64,000 nucleotides of DNA from Anaerocolumna sedimenticola (GTDB lineage Bacteria > Bacillota > Clostridia > Lachnospirales > Lachnospiraceae). Positions within the stretch are counted from its first letter, which is position 1, and each line of letters opens with the position of its first letter. The DNA is taken from positions 1,763,001 to 1,827,000 of the forward strand of contig NZ_CP048000.1 of the NCBI RefSeq assembly GCF_009931695.1, read 5' to 3'. Below are positions 46,473-56,378 of the stretch, in pieces. Below the pieces are notes generated by a model, which saw nothing but the letters and a program-made list of their open reading frames with translations, did no database searches and had not been told where the DNA came from. Position numbers and translations under genes: made by a program.

Positions 46473-46480
46473 TCTCAATA

Positions 46481-46565
46481 TGCAGTCGAAGGGACTTGAA
46501 CCCTCACCCAGTTTACCCGGACTAGAACCTGAATCTAGCGCGTATGCCAATTCCGCCACGACTGC
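46481..46565 (-). tRNA. tRNA-Leu (CAG anticodon)
   Basis: On the minus strand the acceptor GCAGTCG pairs with CGACTGC. The anticodon loop between CTAGA and TCTAG reads TTCAGGT, giving CAG. A long variable arm (class II) and GGTTCAAGTCC T-arm are present. CCA is not encoded. Confidence 0.93.
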
Positions 46566-46640
46566 AAAATTAGTAACGTATATATTATACTACAAATTTT
46601 TAAGATGTCAAGTAAAAAGTGATTGAAAAATAATTGTAAA

Positions 46641-47561
46641 TCATTTCCTGAAAATAATAGAATGGTTGATTAAATCAATGGTTACCAGGAGGTTGTTTTT
46701 CCTTATTTGATCAGAGTTTAATTCAATCATTACAGGGTATGGCAAATCGGTAACTTGAGTTATATTCACTTCCTCTAATCCTTTTAGGGTTAATTGCATG
46801 CCGCCAAGATTAATTACAATATTCTTCCTGGGAACGTTGGATTCAGATGTGCCTGTAGAAAGAGAACTGTCAGGATTATGCATATAGGAATGATTTTTAC
46901 CTGTATCTAAATAAACAATAATGGATGCACCATTTAATTTGGCTTCAAAAAAGAGTAAATTTTCCTGATTATTTAACTTTGTCTTTAGTAGAGGCAGTAC
47001 TATATATTTATCCATGTCCAGGTTTTTATAATCCGGCGGATGATTGGTTATGGCAATTTTCCTGCCCGTATAATCAAGTGTAACCAATTTGGATTTAAAA
47101 TATTTTAAACCAATGATACCATTAAATTTTTCACTGGAAAACATTTTCCAATCTGCAATAACAGACGTAACCGCAGCATACTTCTCACCAAATACTGATA
47201 AATCGTTTATACGTATACTTTTAGACCAGCCTCTGTGAGAGCCGTCCCGGTTTAACTGTTCTGTCTGACCTAAAAGGGTATATGTTATCTTGCCGTCCAT
47301 TAAATTGGTAAGAGTAATGCCGGGAGCACATCCGGTATCAAAATCGATTGTAAAATTACGATTATCTATTTTGATTGGAATCCTTGGACATCCCAATTTA
47401 TTTAAACTCATTTCATGGACCTCGTCATTCTTATAACCGAAATCTTGAATCCAACTCTTATCAACTGGCCTAATTGAAATATATGGTATCGAAAAATAGC
47501 TTCCACTGACCAGTAATAGTATAATTATTATGGATGTGATAATATGCTTACGGGATTTCAT
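46641..47561 (-). CDS. Membrane-anchored aspartic-protease-like protein with two DTG motifs
   Basis: A 306-residue protein with an N-terminal membrane anchor (8-28) and an extracytoplasmic domain. Two DTG motifs, at 75-77 (IDFDTGCAPG) and 219-221 (VYLDTGKNHS), each follow a hydrophobic strand. FNGIIGLKYFKSKLVTLDY resembles the strand after the flap region in retropepsin-like proteases. Bacterial clan AA proteins usually have one DTG; two suggest a bilobal, self-contained enzyme (inference). No partner gene is adjacent. Activity is not proven. Confidence 0.65.
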   Translation of the reverse strand: MKSRKHIITSIIIILLLVSGSYFSIPYISIRPVDKSWIQDFGYKNDEVHEMSLNKLGCPRIPIKIDNRNFTIDFDTGCAPGITLTNLMDGKITYTLLGQTEQLNRDGSHRGWSKSIRINDLSVFGEKYAAVTSVIADWKMFSSEKFNGIIGLKYFKSKLVTLDYTGRKIAITNHPPDYKNLDMDKYIVLPLLKTKLNNQENLLFFEAKLNGASIIVYLDTGKNHSYMHNPDSSLSTGTSESNVPRKNIVINLGGMQLTLKGLEEVNITQVTDLPYPVMIELNSDQIRKNNLLVTIDLINHSIIFRK

Positions 47562-47704
47562 TTTGTATCTCCTACATAGTTTGTTCTCCTAAATTATACC
47601 ATATATTTATAACTTAACAAATCCAAAAGCGGCAAATATTTTTATAATTTTATAAAATTATCCCTTGACATTAGTGAAAGACAGTATTAAAATTACAGAT
47701 GTAT

Positions 47705-47776
47705 TCCTCGATAGCTCAATGGTAGAGCACACGGCTGTTAACCGTGGGGTTGTTGGTTCGAGCCCAACTCGGGGAG
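47705..47776 (+). tRNA. tRNA-Asn (GTT anticodon)
   Basis: Acceptor TCCTCGA pairs with TCGGGGA (one G-U). D-arm TAGCTCAATGGTAGAGC is present, anticodon stem CACGG/CCGTG surrounds CTGTTAA (GTT), and the T-arm is GTTGGTTCGAGCCCAAC. CCA is not encoded. Confidence 0.95.
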
Positions 47777-47829
47777 TTTTTTTATGTAAATTTAGCGGAT
47801 ATAGGAAAGTAAAGAAGTCTAATGAAATT

Positions 47830-47880
47830 TAAACCTCCAGCTGATACTAATGATCAAATCAGCCTGGAGGTTATTTTTAT
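47830..47880. terminator. Terminator between tRNA-Asn and glgP
   Basis: AACCTCCAG pairs with CTGGAGGTT, with inner CTGAT/ATCAG, and a T-rich tail on the plus strand. It lies between converging units. Confidence 0.75.
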
Positions 47881-47896
47881 CTATCTTAAACTTATA

Positions 47897-50320
47897 TCAT
47901 TTTACATCTTTAATTTTATTAATTTTCCAGATCCAGTCGGAATATTCCTCTATCGCTCTGTCCGCCGAAAATCTTCCGGAAGCAGCAATATTAACTAAAG
48001 ACATCTTATTCCACCTTATTTTATCCCTATAACGGGAAGCCGCTTCTTCCTGTATCTTTCGGTAGGCTTCAAAGTCAGCCAGAACCATATAAGGGTCGCT
48101 GTTTCCATACTGTCCGCCGATTAAGCTGTTTGCAATATCCTGAAAGGAGACACCGTCCACACCGGATTTAAGCCGTTCCATTAATCTGCTGATATTTGGA
48201 TCGTTATAATAATTAGAGGGGTAATACCCGTTTTTCTTTAGATCCTCTACTTCATTCGTTCGCAGGCCAAAGATTAATATATTGTCTTCTCCAACTGCTT
48301 CACTGATTTCTACATTGGCACCGTCCATGGTTCCTAATGTAATAGCTCCGTTAATCATTAGCTTCATATTACCGGTACCGGAAGCTTCCGTACCTGCCAG
48401 GGAGATCTGTTCGCTGATTTCGGCGGCAGGAATAATGAGTTCGGCCAGGGAGACTCTGTAATCTTCTAAGAACACTACTTTTAATTTATCGGAAATGCTT
48501 TTATCCTTATTAATTTCATTGGCTATACTGCATATTAGACGAATGATCTGTTTTGCCATATGATAGCCGGGAGCAGCCTTTGCCCCAAAGATAAATGTCC
48601 TTGGATAAAAATCCATATTCGGGTTTTCTTTCAATTTATCATAGAGCAGCAAAATGTGTAAGGCATTTAATAACTGCCGCTTATACTCATGTAATCTCTT
48701 AATCTGAACATCAAAAATAGAATCGGGATTAACAATAATCTGATTGGTTTCTTTTATATAATCAGCCAGACGTAATTTGTTATATTTCTTAATCTCAGCC
48801 AATTTCATTAATACATCCTGATTATCAGCGTATTTTAAAAGACTTTGCATTTCCTTTGGATTGGTTTCAAAACCGGGACCTATCAGTTCGGCAATATAAC
48901 CGCACAGGTTAGGATTGGACTGGCACAGCCAGCGGCGGTTTGAAAAACCGTTGGTAATATTGATGAATTTAGACGGAAACAATTCGCTGAAATTCCGAAA
49001 CAGGCTGGTTTTAATAATATTAGAATGAATTTTTGAAACACCGTTAACGGAAAAACAAGCACAAATACAGAGATTGGCCATATGAATCTGTCCGCAGTTA
49101 ATAATAGCCATCTGGGAAACCCGCATGGAATCATTACACATTTCATAAATCTTGTGGCAGAAACGGTTGTTTATTTCCTGCACAAGCTGATAGATACGGG
49201 GAAGGATCCGCTTAAATATTTCCTCCGGCCATACCTCTAAAGCCTCACTCATGACCGTATGATTCGTATAGGCAAATGTTTTGGTAACCGTGGTCCAGGC
49301 ATCCTCCCAGCCATAGTTCCACTCATCTAAAAGAATTCGCATTAATTCCGGTATAGCTAATGCCGGATGAGTTTCATTAATATGAATGGCAACTTTATCG
49401 GACAAATTATCTATGGTTTCATAATAAGATAAATGTTTCCGTATGATATCCTGTATGGAAGCGGATACTAAAAAATACTGCTGCCTGAGCCGGAGACTTT
49501 TCCCTTCCATATGGTTATCAGACGGGTACAAAACGTTACTGATAACTTCAGCCATAGCCTTTTGTTCCACAGCATCCATATAATTACCCTGATTAAACAG
49601 CTTAATATCAAAATTTAAATTTGTTGCACTCCATAAGCGGAGAAGACTGACACTGGTATTATCATAACCCGAAATCATCATATCATAAGGAATTGCTAAA
49701 ACAGATTTATAATTAATATGTTCAATATGGTGTTCATCGCCCCAATTCTCCATGACCTGTCCGTCAAATTTAACGGTAACGGCTTCGTCCGCCCGGGGAG
49801 TCAGCCATACTTCACCTCCGTGAAGCCATAAATCAGGAAGTTCTGTCTGCCATCCGTCAATTATTTTCTGACGGAAGATACCAAACTCATAACGAATGGA
49901 ATAACCGTCAACCGGATAACCCAGAGAAGCCGCCGCATCCAAAAAACAAGCAGCAAGCCTTCCAAGGCCGCCATTTCCCAGACCGGAATCCGGTTCTAAA
50001 TCAAAGATTGCAGAAAATGAATGGTTTAGCTCTTTTATAGCGTCTTCAAATGGTTCCAAGATCCCCAAATTGAACAGATTATTGCGAAGAGATCTTCCAA
50101 TCAAAAATTCCATACATAAATAATAGACGGATTTAGCTTCTTTCTCTCTCTGGGCTGATACAAATTTACGCCTGCGTTCAATTAACATTTCCTGAACAAT
50201 CATAACGGACGCCCGATAGAATTGTTCCAGGGTGGCATTTTCCGGAGGTACCCCGAAATGATGATTAAGCTTCGTACAGATACGCCTTTTTATTACCTCT
50301 TTATTCATAGAAGCTTCCAT
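47897..50320 (-). CDS. glgP: Glycogen phosphorylase
   Basis: Releases glucose-1-phosphate from glycogen or maltodextrin ends. At 807 residues it has the family length. N-terminal SVYYLCMEFLIGRSL and GNGGLGRLAACFLDA are hallmark motifs. The PLP site is in EASGTGNMKLMINGAITLGT, where the Lys binds PLP. AGGAGGG precedes the ATG. It is the last gene of the minus-strand operon glgC-glgD-glgA-glgP, 20 bp after glgA. No branching enzyme (glgB) is in the operon. Confidence 0.96.
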   Translation of the reverse strand: MEASMNKEVIKRRICTKLNHHFGVPPENATLEQFYRASVMIVQEMLIERRRKFVSAQREKEAKSVYYLCMEFLIGRSLRNNLFNLGILEPFEDAIKELNHSFSAIFDLEPDSGLGNGGLGRLAACFLDAAASLGYPVDGYSIRYEFGIFRQKIIDGWQTELPDLWLHGGEVWLTPRADEAVTVKFDGQVMENWGDEHHIEHINYKSVLAIPYDMMISGYDNTSVSLLRLWSATNLNFDIKLFNQGNYMDAVEQKAMAEVISNVLYPSDNHMEGKSLRLRQQYFLVSASIQDIIRKHLSYYETIDNLSDKVAIHINETHPALAIPELMRILLDEWNYGWEDAWTTVTKTFAYTNHTVMSEALEVWPEEIFKRILPRIYQLVQEINNRFCHKIYEMCNDSMRVSQMAIINCGQIHMANLCICACFSVNGVSKIHSNIIKTSLFRNFSELFPSKFINITNGFSNRRWLCQSNPNLCGYIAELIGPGFETNPKEMQSLLKYADNQDVLMKLAEIKKYNKLRLADYIKETNQIIVNPDSIFDVQIKRLHEYKRQLLNALHILLLYDKLKENPNMDFYPRTFIFGAKAAPGYHMAKQIIRLICSIANEINKDKSISDKLKVVFLEDYRVSLAELIIPAAEISEQISLAGTEASGTGNMKLMINGAITLGTMDGANVEISEAVGEDNILIFGLRTNEVEDLKKNGYYPSNYYNDPNISRLMERLKSGVDGVSFQDIANSLIGGQYGNSDPYMVLADFEAYRKIQEEAASRYRDKIRWNKMSLVNIAASGRFSADRAIEEYSDWIWKINKIKDVK

Positions 50321-50340
50321 AGATTAACCCTCCTTTACGT

Positions 50341-51765
50341 TTATTTCTGATTTAATAATTTCTTATAAAGAGTTATATATTTTTCAGCCGAATTCTGCCA
50401 GCAGTTATTACACTCCATTGCACGTTTGATCAGGCTTTCCCAGGCCATTTTATCAGAATATAAATCCAAACCACGTTCTATTGCTTCTAACATATCATCA
50501 GAACTATAGCTCCTGAACGTAAATCCATTGCCGTTTTCCTCCTCACAATCTATTACGGTGTCTTTTAAACCACCGGTCTCTCTGACAATGGGGATAGTTC
50601 CGTAACGCAGAGCAACCATTTGTGATAATCCGCAGAGTTCTGATTTGGAGGGTTTTAAAAACAGATCAGCTCCTGCATATATTTTTCGTGCAATATCCGG
50701 ATGGTATCCAATTTTAATGGCCATTTTCGCGGGAAATTTTTTCGCAATATCCTGGAAAAAGGTTTCATTTACAGGATCCCCTGTGCCTAATAAGACAACC
50801 TGTACTTTTTGGCAGAGAATATCCTGAATGACCTCACGGACTAAATCAAGCCCTTTGATATCCACCATTCTGGTTACCATTCCGATAATAGGAGTGGAAC
50901 TATCTACGGGAAGGTTAAATAATTTCTGAAGTGCTTCTTTATTCATTGCTTTTCCGCTAAGATCGTTGCTGCAATAATTTTTCAGGATACTTTCATCTGT
51001 CTCCGGATCATACAATTCCATATCAATGCCATTGGTAATTCCGGTTATTTTATCCGAATGCTTCCGTAATATTTCATCCAGACCATATCCGAAGACAGGA
51101 TCTTTAATTTCCTCCGCATAGGTCTGACTTACGGTAGTAACCGCATCCGCTGTTTCTATCGCGGCTTTTACGAGATTGATACAGCCATTGTACTCTAATA
51201 AAGATAAATCCTGAGGATTTAAACCAAGTACATCTGAGAAAAACTCTAAGCCAAACTGTCCCTGATATAACAGGTTATGAATAGTAAATATGGTCTTAAT
51301 ATTTTTATATTCTTCTATTTTACTATATAATAATTTATAAAAAACAGGAATTAACCCTGTCTGCCAATCGTTGGAATGGATAATATCCGTAGGGTAATGG
51401 ATATATTTTATCATTTCCAAAACAGCCCTTGAAAAAAATGCAAAACGTTCACCGTCGTCCGGATGGCCATAAATACCGGAACGTTTAAAATAATATTCAT
51501 TGTCAACAAAATAATAGGTAGTGCCGCTTACGTGTACTTCAAAAATACCGCAGTATTGCTGACGCCAACCCAGTGGGACAATGAAATTAGTTAAAAATTT
51601 CATTTTCGAACGCATTGCTTCCGGTATATCCGAATATAACGGAAGTACAATCCTGCAATTGGTGATTTTCTCACGGATAGACCGGGTGAAAGATGCAGCA
51701 ACTTCCCCCAGTCCACCGGTTGCGATAAATGGATTTGCTTCCCCATAAGCACATAAAATATTCAT
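50341..51765 (-). CDS. glgA: Glycogen synthase (ADP-glucose)
   Basis: GT5 glycogen synthase adding glucose from ADP-glucose. The N-terminal ADP-glucose loop is ATGGLGEVAAS, equivalent to the usual KTGGLGDV. DIIHSNDWQTGLIP and IFTIHNLLYQGQFG are family blocks, and KPSKSELCGLSQMVALRYG is the acceptor/donor site. I place the start at the Met before NILCAYGEANPF, as in family members. An upstream frame to 51813 adds 16 residues without a ribosome binding site; the one here is also weak (GGGT). Length is about 474 residues. Confidence 0.93.
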   Translation of the reverse strand: MNILCAYGEANPFIATGGLGEVAASFTRSIREKITNCRIVLPLYSDIPEAMRSKMKFLTNFIVPLGWRQQYCGIFEVHVSGTTYYFVDNEYYFKRSGIYGHPDDGERFAFFSRAVLEMIKYIHYPTDIIHSNDWQTGLIPVFYKLLYSKIEEYKNIKTIFTIHNLLYQGQFGLEFFSDVLGLNPQDLSLLEYNGCINLVKAAIETADAVTTVSQTYAEEIKDPVFGYGLDEILRKHSDKITGITNGIDMELYDPETDESILKNYCSNDLSGKAMNKEALQKLFNLPVDSSTPIIGMVTRMVDIKGLDLVREVIQDILCQKVQVVLLGTGDPVNETFFQDIAKKFPAKMAIKIGYHPDIARKIYAGADLFLKPSKSELCGLSQMVALRYGTIPIVRETGGLKDTVIDCEEENGNGFTFRSYSSDDMLEAIERGLDLYSDKMAWESLIKRAMECNNCWQNSAEKYITLYKKLLNQK

Positions 51766-51888
51766 ATTGATACCCATTGCATAATACATCTGCCACAGAT
51801 GTGTTACTGCCATATATTAAAATGTGAAACAAGTTTCACAGGGTGAAAGAATCTATATATGGCATTCCTTTCTTTCATTAAATTTTCT

Positions 51889-51987
51889 TTCACACTAACG
51901 CCCATGCTCTTTGGGCAAAAATCGTGAAGAATAGCGTCTTTTGCTATTCTTTTAATGGCTCGCATTTTTTGGCGATACGATTCTCAC
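51889..51987 (+). repeat. Interspersed structured repeat (family B), third copy
   Basis: About 90 percent identical by eye to the copy at 11025-11126, in the same orientation. It contains GCCCA/TGGGC and GAATAGC/GCTATTC stems and lies between glgD and glgA. Nearby, TGTGAAAC/GTTTCACA at about 51823-51841 forms another hairpin. Confidence 0.75.
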
Positions 51988-52004
51988 TGGTCCTCCAAAA
52001 ATTT

Positions 52005-53120
52005 TTACACATTGGAACCTTTGCTGATATAAATTGGACGTCCTTCATAACCCATAAGCATCCGGTTATCCTGAAAAACCACATTTTTATCAGCTAAAAT
52101 ATAATTAAGGGTAACATTTTCACCGGTTTTACTATCTTTCATTACGATAGAATTGCTGATTTTCGATCCTTTACCTATTTTAACGCCTCGAAATAAAATG
52201 GAATTGTGGACAGAACCATAAATCTCACATCCATCTGCAATCAGGCTGTTAGATACTTCAGCTGATTCACCGTATTTTGCCGGAACGACGTCCAAAACCT
52301 TGGTATAAATGGGACCATATTTATAAAAAAGATCATCCCGATTCCTAGAATTCAGTATGTCCATATTTGCCTGAAAGAAATCGCAAATGGAATTTGTTTT
52401 TCGGATATATCCGTCAAATTCCCAAGCGGCTATTTTATACTGGTTTAATTTCTTCTGGAGTATATCCCGTTCGATATTCTCCAGATTATGAGAAGTGGCA
52501 TCTTCAATTATGCTAACTAATAAACTTTTTTTAATAATCCACATATTTGTTCCAATGGAACATGGCTTACAGGTATTCTGATTAATTAGGATATCTGTTA
52601 CAAAGCCGTCAGGAGATATGGTGTAAAGGGTTTCGTTTTTTAATTCCTGTGAAGGAGTTATCTGATAATAGATCACCGTCACATCTGCATTTTTATTAAT
52701 GTGATACTGAAGCGGTACTGCCCAATTCAGGTTGCAAATGGTATCACAATCCGTAATAACCAGATATTCATTTCTGGATTTCTTTATATAAGTCATAATA
52801 CCATGCAGCGCTTCTATTTTATTTTTGTAAATGCCGGCAGATAAGCGGCTGAAAGGAGGAAATATAAATAAGCCGTCCTGTTTTCTGGACAAATCCCATT
52901 CTTTACCCGAGCCAAGATGTTCCAGGAGAGATTGATAATTACTCTTGGCAATGACACCCACGCTGGTGATGCCGGAATTATGCATATTAGATAATGCAAA
53001 ATCAATCAAACGGTATCTTCCTCCAAAGGGTAGGGCACCCATCGTCCTTGAGTTAGTCATTTCATGCATTTCTTCGTCATGCATATTTGAAAATATAATT
53101 CCGCTTGCGTTTAGACTCAT
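52005..53120 (-). CDS. glgD: Glucose-1-phosphate adenylyltransferase-related subunit GlgD
   Basis: A 371-residue GlgC paralogue. It keeps the nucleotidyltransferase-like start (LPFGGRYRLIDFALSNMHNSGI) but lacks the GGxGxRL loop, which is replaced by IIFSNMHDEEMHEM. The C-terminal left-handed beta-helix (ILFRGVKIGKGSKISNSIVM) is present. In Bacillus GlgD raises the activity of GlgC in a heteromer, so a regulatory subunit role is expected. AGAGGTG precedes the ATG. The start lies 4 bp after the glgC stop. Confidence 0.93.
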   Translation of the reverse strand: MSLNASGIIFSNMHDEEMHEMTNSRTMGALPFGGRYRLIDFALSNMHNSGITSVGVIAKSNYQSLLEHLGSGKEWDLSRKQDGLFIFPPFSRLSAGIYKNKIEALHGIMTYIKKSRNEYLVITDCDTICNLNWAVPLQYHINKNADVTVIYYQITPSQELKNETLYTISPDGFVTDILINQNTCKPCSIGTNMWIIKKSLLVSIIEDATSHNLENIERDILQKKLNQYKIAAWEFDGYIRKTNSICDFFQANMDILNSRNRDDLFYKYGPIYTKVLDVVPAKYGESAEVSNSLIADGCEIYGSVHNSILFRGVKIGKGSKISNSIVMKDSKTGENVTLNYILADKNVVFQDNRMLMGYEGRPIYISKGSNV

Positions 53121-53124
53121 TTTA

Positions 53125-54324
53125 TCACCTCTTTTTTTCTGATTCTATCATGCTGTTTTCTTCTATTACGTCACCCTCATTGATAATGACATCTTCGCCG
53201 ATTACCGTGATAAGTTGAGCGATATCTTCCTTATTGTTATTGGAAGTTCCGATTATGGCATTGGCACCTACCTTGCAGTTCTCATCAATAATTGCATAAT
53301 TAATAAGACAGCCTTCCCCGATACGAGTGCCTGGCATAATTATGGAATTTGAAATTCTGGCATTTCTTTCAATTGTGACACCATAAAAAATAACGGAGGA
53401 GTTTATCTCACCATCAATGGTACATCCGCCGGATATAATACTATTAGTTACTTTAGCTGTTGTACTGATATAGTGAGGCGGCAGGACAGGACTGCGGGCA
53501 TAGATCTTCCAGTCCGTATCAGCAGAGAAAATATTGTATTTGGAATTTAACAGATCCATATTGGACTGCCATAAACTTTCGATAGTGCCAACATCTTTCC
53601 AATAACCTTGAAATGGATAGGCAAATAGATTTTCACCGGCCGTTATCATGGCTGGAATTATATTTTTACCAAAGTCTTTTTGGGAATTATCATCTTTGTC
53701 ATCCTGTTCTAAATATAATTTTAATTTTTCCCAGGTAAAAATATAAATTCCCATGGAAGCTTTTGTACTTTTCGGTTCTTTGGGTTTCTCCTCAAACTCA
53801 TAGATCCTGTCATTTTCTTTGGTATTCATAATTCCGAAACGGGAGGCTTCCTTAATATCTACATCAATTACTGCAATGGTGCAGTCTGCCTTTTTTTCTT
53901 TATGGTAAAGAAGCATTTTGGAATAATCCATTTTATAAATATGGTCACCGGATAAGATTAATACATACTTGGGATTGTAACGTTCGATAAAAGGTATATT
54001 CTGCTTAATAGCATTTGCGGTACCGCTGTACCAGTCAGAAGACTCACGTTTTTGATAAGGGGGTAAGATATGCACGCCACCCTCGATCCGGTCCAGATCC
54101 CAAGGCTGCCCGTTACCAATATAATCATTTAACTCCAGCGGTTGATATTGTGTCAGCACTCCGACCGTATCGATTCTGGAATTAACACAATTTGATAAGG
54201 TAAAATCTATGATCCGATATTTCCCTCCAAAAGGAACAGCAGGTTTAGCACGCTCTTTTGTTAAAACACCCAATCTGCCGCCTATTCCACCGGCTAATAG
54301 CATTGCGATACATTCTTTTTGCAT
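53125..54324 (-). CDS. glgC: Glucose-1-phosphate adenylyltransferase
   Basis: Makes ADP-glucose from glucose-1-phosphate and ATP, the committing step of glycogen synthesis. The N-terminal catalytic loop is [38 protein letters not shown] and [15 protein letters not shown] give the sugar and metal sites, with a beta-helix C-terminus ([16 protein letters not shown]). At 399 residues it is the usual size. AGGAG precedes the ATG. It is first in the operon glgC-glgD-glgA-glgP; control is presumably allosteric as in the family. Confidence 0.96.
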   Translation of the reverse strand: MQKECIAMLLAGGIGGRLGVLTKERAKPAVPFGGKYRIIDFTLSNCVNSRIDTVGVLTQYQPLELNDYIGNGQPWDLDRIEGGVHILPPYQKRESSDWYSGTANAIKQNIPFIERYNPKYVLILSGDHIYKMDYSKMLLYHKEKKADCTIAVIDVDIKEASRFGIMNTKENDRIYEFEEKPKEPKSTKASMGIYIFTWEKLKLYLEQDDKDDNSQKDFGKNIIPAMITAGENLFAYPFQGYWKDVGTIESLWQSNMDLLNSKYNIFSADTDWKIYARSPVLPPHYISTTAKVTNSIISGGCTIDGEINSSVIFYGVTIERNARISNSIIMPGTRIGEGCLINYAIIDENCKVGANAIIGTSNNNKEDIAQLITVIGEDVIINEGDVIEENSMIESEKKR

Positions 54325-54735
54325 GTTTTATACTCCTAATCGATTTTTGTGATTGTGATTTTGTCTTAGTTTTCTCGATTATTATGGTATTACCTGTATA
54401 ATAAATGAAAAATTGAAACAACCTAAATAACTGGTTTTTTTAATAATTTAGTCTTTATTAGAGTTCCAATTTTATTATTTTTTATTAGAATTATAACTGG
54501 AAAAGACTTGATTTGTTTTGTTATATTGGTTAAAATAGGTTTGTTTTCTCCTGTTAATTTTTAATTAATTCATTAAATCAAAAGCAACTACATAAATTTA
54601 AAATCGCCGTCCATAGTCTAAGATATTTTGATTTTTAGTAATGCCTGTCATATTACGGAATCGATATTTGTGAAAAAACACTATTTACAACCTGTATAAA
54701 AAAAGATATTATAATTCTTGGATGTCCTTAGTCTT

Positions 54736-54755
54736 GCGGATCTAAGAAGATCCGC
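54736..54755. repeat. GCGGATCT hairpin, related to 5733-5752
   Basis: GCGGATCT, AAGA, AGATCCGC form an 8-bp stem. The copy before ftsH keeps GCGGA/TCCGC and the CTAAGA loop context but loses inner pairs. Confidence 0.55.
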
Positions 54756-54761
54756 TTTGAA

Positions 54762-54860
54762 TAGTTGAAATTATCACCTAAAAATAAAATGATTTAGGAT
54801 TTAATTAGTTGAAATTATCACCTAAAAATAAAACGATTTAGGATTTAAATAGTTGTGGTA
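54762..54860 (+). repeat. 44-bp tandem repeat before the MraY-like gene
   Basis: Units start at 54762 and 54806, with a partial third at 54850. Each has CCTAAA/TTTAGG arms. The remainder of the 54325-54914 spacer is AT-rich with no gene seen. Confidence 0.7.
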
Positions 54861-54914
54861 TCATCTGGAAATAATTATCAGGATCGATTTTGATCCAAGC
54901 AGAGGTGGGATAAG

Positions 54915-55856
54915 ATGTTTTATGATATTAGCAATCGCTCCTTAGTTATAGTTTATTTTATAATTTATTTAGCTACCTGTCTTTCGTTGACTTTATTTGC
55001 TAAATGGCTTCCTCAGGACAAGGGGAGGGAATATGCATACAATGGAACGAAATCAAAAGGAAAACGCCGCGGTGCCGGTTTAATCATGATAATAATTTTC
55101 GATATAGTGTCATGTTTATTTTTACCGTTAAAGGCAGAATATATCATATATTATTTACTTATAGGGATATGTATGATATTCGGATATTTGGACGATAAGG
55201 CAGAAAAACCATGGGGTGAATATAAAAAGGGTTTTTTTGACTTACTGTTAGCTTTAATAACAAGTTATGCATTTTTAAAATATAATGAAGGACTGGATAT
55301 ATTTATTTTCAGCCATTTAAACTTTTATATAGTATGGATTATCGCGACTGTTTTTATATGGTTATCAATAAATGCAACAAACTGTACCGACGGGGTAGAT
55401 GGATTAAGTGGGGCATTATCAATAGTTACCATATTATCTCTTGCAGTTGTACTATATTTACAAGGGCAATCCAATGACATGATCAAATATGCAATAATAA
55501 TGTGTGAGATTATTTTTGCTTATTTGTGGAAAAACACTTCGCCAAGTACACTATTAATGGGAGATGCCGGTTCCCGTGCAATAGGATTTTTTATTGCTAT
55601 TTTGACTTTAAAAACTAATAATCTGATGTTTTATTTAGGAGTTGCAATGGTGTTCATTCTTGACGGCTTAATAGGTTTGGTAAAAGTATCATTTACCCGC
55701 TTTTTTAAAATTAAGTTATTTCCGAATATCATTTTCCCGCTCCATGACTTTTTTAGGAAAGAAAAAGGGTGGTCGGACAGTCAGATAGTTTTTCGATTTA
55801 TAACCTTTCAAGTGATAATTTCATTTATGACAATATTTTTATATTTTTATTACTAA
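54915..55856 (+). CDS. MraY/WecA-family phospho-sugar transferase
   Basis: A 313-residue polytopic protein (about nine membrane segments) that transfers a sugar-1-phosphate to undecaprenyl phosphate. Catalytic motifs are YLDDKAEKPWGEYKKG (D93/D94), NATNCTDGVDGL (153-164) and MGDAGSRAIGF. The C-terminal HDFFRKEKGWSDSQIVFRF resembles MraY but lacks the HHHFE-type run, so it may be a paralogue using another nucleotide sugar rather than the cell-division MraY. No mur genes are adjacent. GAGGTGGGATAAG precedes the ATG. Confidence 0.85.
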   Translation: MFYDISNRSLVIVYFIIYLATCLSLTLFAKWLPQDKGREYAYNGTKSKGKRRGAGLIMIIIFDIVSCLFLPLKAEYIIYYLLIGICMIFGYLDDKAEKPWGEYKKGFFDLLLALITSYAFLKYNEGLDIFIFSHLNFYIVWIIATVFIWLSINATNCTDGVDGLSGALSIVTILSLAVVLYLQGQSNDMIKYAIIMCEIIFAYLWKNTSPSTLLMGDAGSRAIGFFIAILTLKTNNLMFYLGVAMVFILDGLIGLVKVSFTRFFKIKLFPNIIFPLHDFFRKEKGWSDSQIVFRFITFQVIISFMTIFLYFYY

Positions 55857-55925
55857 GTAGAAAACCTTTACGCATGATTGAAAAAAGTATACCTTACTTA
55901 TTTTTAAGAGACAAATAAGACGTAT

Positions 55926-56016
55926 AAGAGATAAAAATAAGAGACAAAAATAAGAGATAAAAATAAGAAACAAAAATAAGAGATAAAAATAAGAGATAAA
56001 AATAAGAGATAAAATT
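55926..56016 (+). repeat. 13-bp tandem repeat (AAGAGATAAAAAT)
   Basis: About seven units with a few substitutions (GACA for GATA, GAAA for GAGA). The period is not a multiple of three. It lies between the MraY-like gene and tRNA-Leu. Rest of the 55857-56158 spacer: nothing recognised. Confidence 0.85.
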
Positions 56017-56158
56017 ATAATAAGTTTTAAATTGGGTATTGCTTTTTTATTAAAAAATTGATATAATATAATTCGTTCGCTGGACAACAGCCAGAGTACA
56101 GATTGACTAATGAATTGATGTTCCAATATATTTCTTTGTCAGTTTTAATTAAATTTAT

Positions 56159-56243
56159 GCAGTCGTGGCGGAATTGGCATACGCGCTAGACTAAGGATCT
56201 AGTGAGCATTGCGCTCGTACGGGTTCAAGTCCCGTCGACTGCA
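56159..56243 (+). tRNA. tRNA-Leu (TAA anticodon)
   Basis: Acceptor GCAGTCG pairs with CGACTGC. The anticodon loop CTAAGGA between CTAGA and TCTAG gives TAA. A long variable arm and GGGTTCAAGTCCCG T-arm are present. It shares acceptor, D-arm and T-arm bases with tRNA-Leu(CAG) at 46481-46565, which points to a common origin. Confidence 0.95.
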
Positions 56244-56254
56244 GTAGTAAAATC

Positions 56255-56299
56255 AAGGGTTTCAGAGTTTTGATAAACTTTGGAGCCCTTATTTTTGTG
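56255..56299 (+). terminator. Terminator after tRNA-Leu(TAA)
   Basis: AAGGG pairs with CCCTT, with inner AGTTT/AAACT pairing, followed by a T-rich tail. It resembles the terminator beside the other tRNA-Leu. Confidence 0.7.
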
Positions 56300-56378
56300 T
56301 TTTAATTGGATTACGCTGTATGTGTACTAACTTTGTCAGGAGGACTCTATTGTTTTAACAATATTCCCGATAATCAAG

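Noticed and set aside
55839..56126. Minus-strand 95-codon hydrophobic frame
   Set aside because: It is made by the 13-bp A-rich repeat and has no ribosome binding site.
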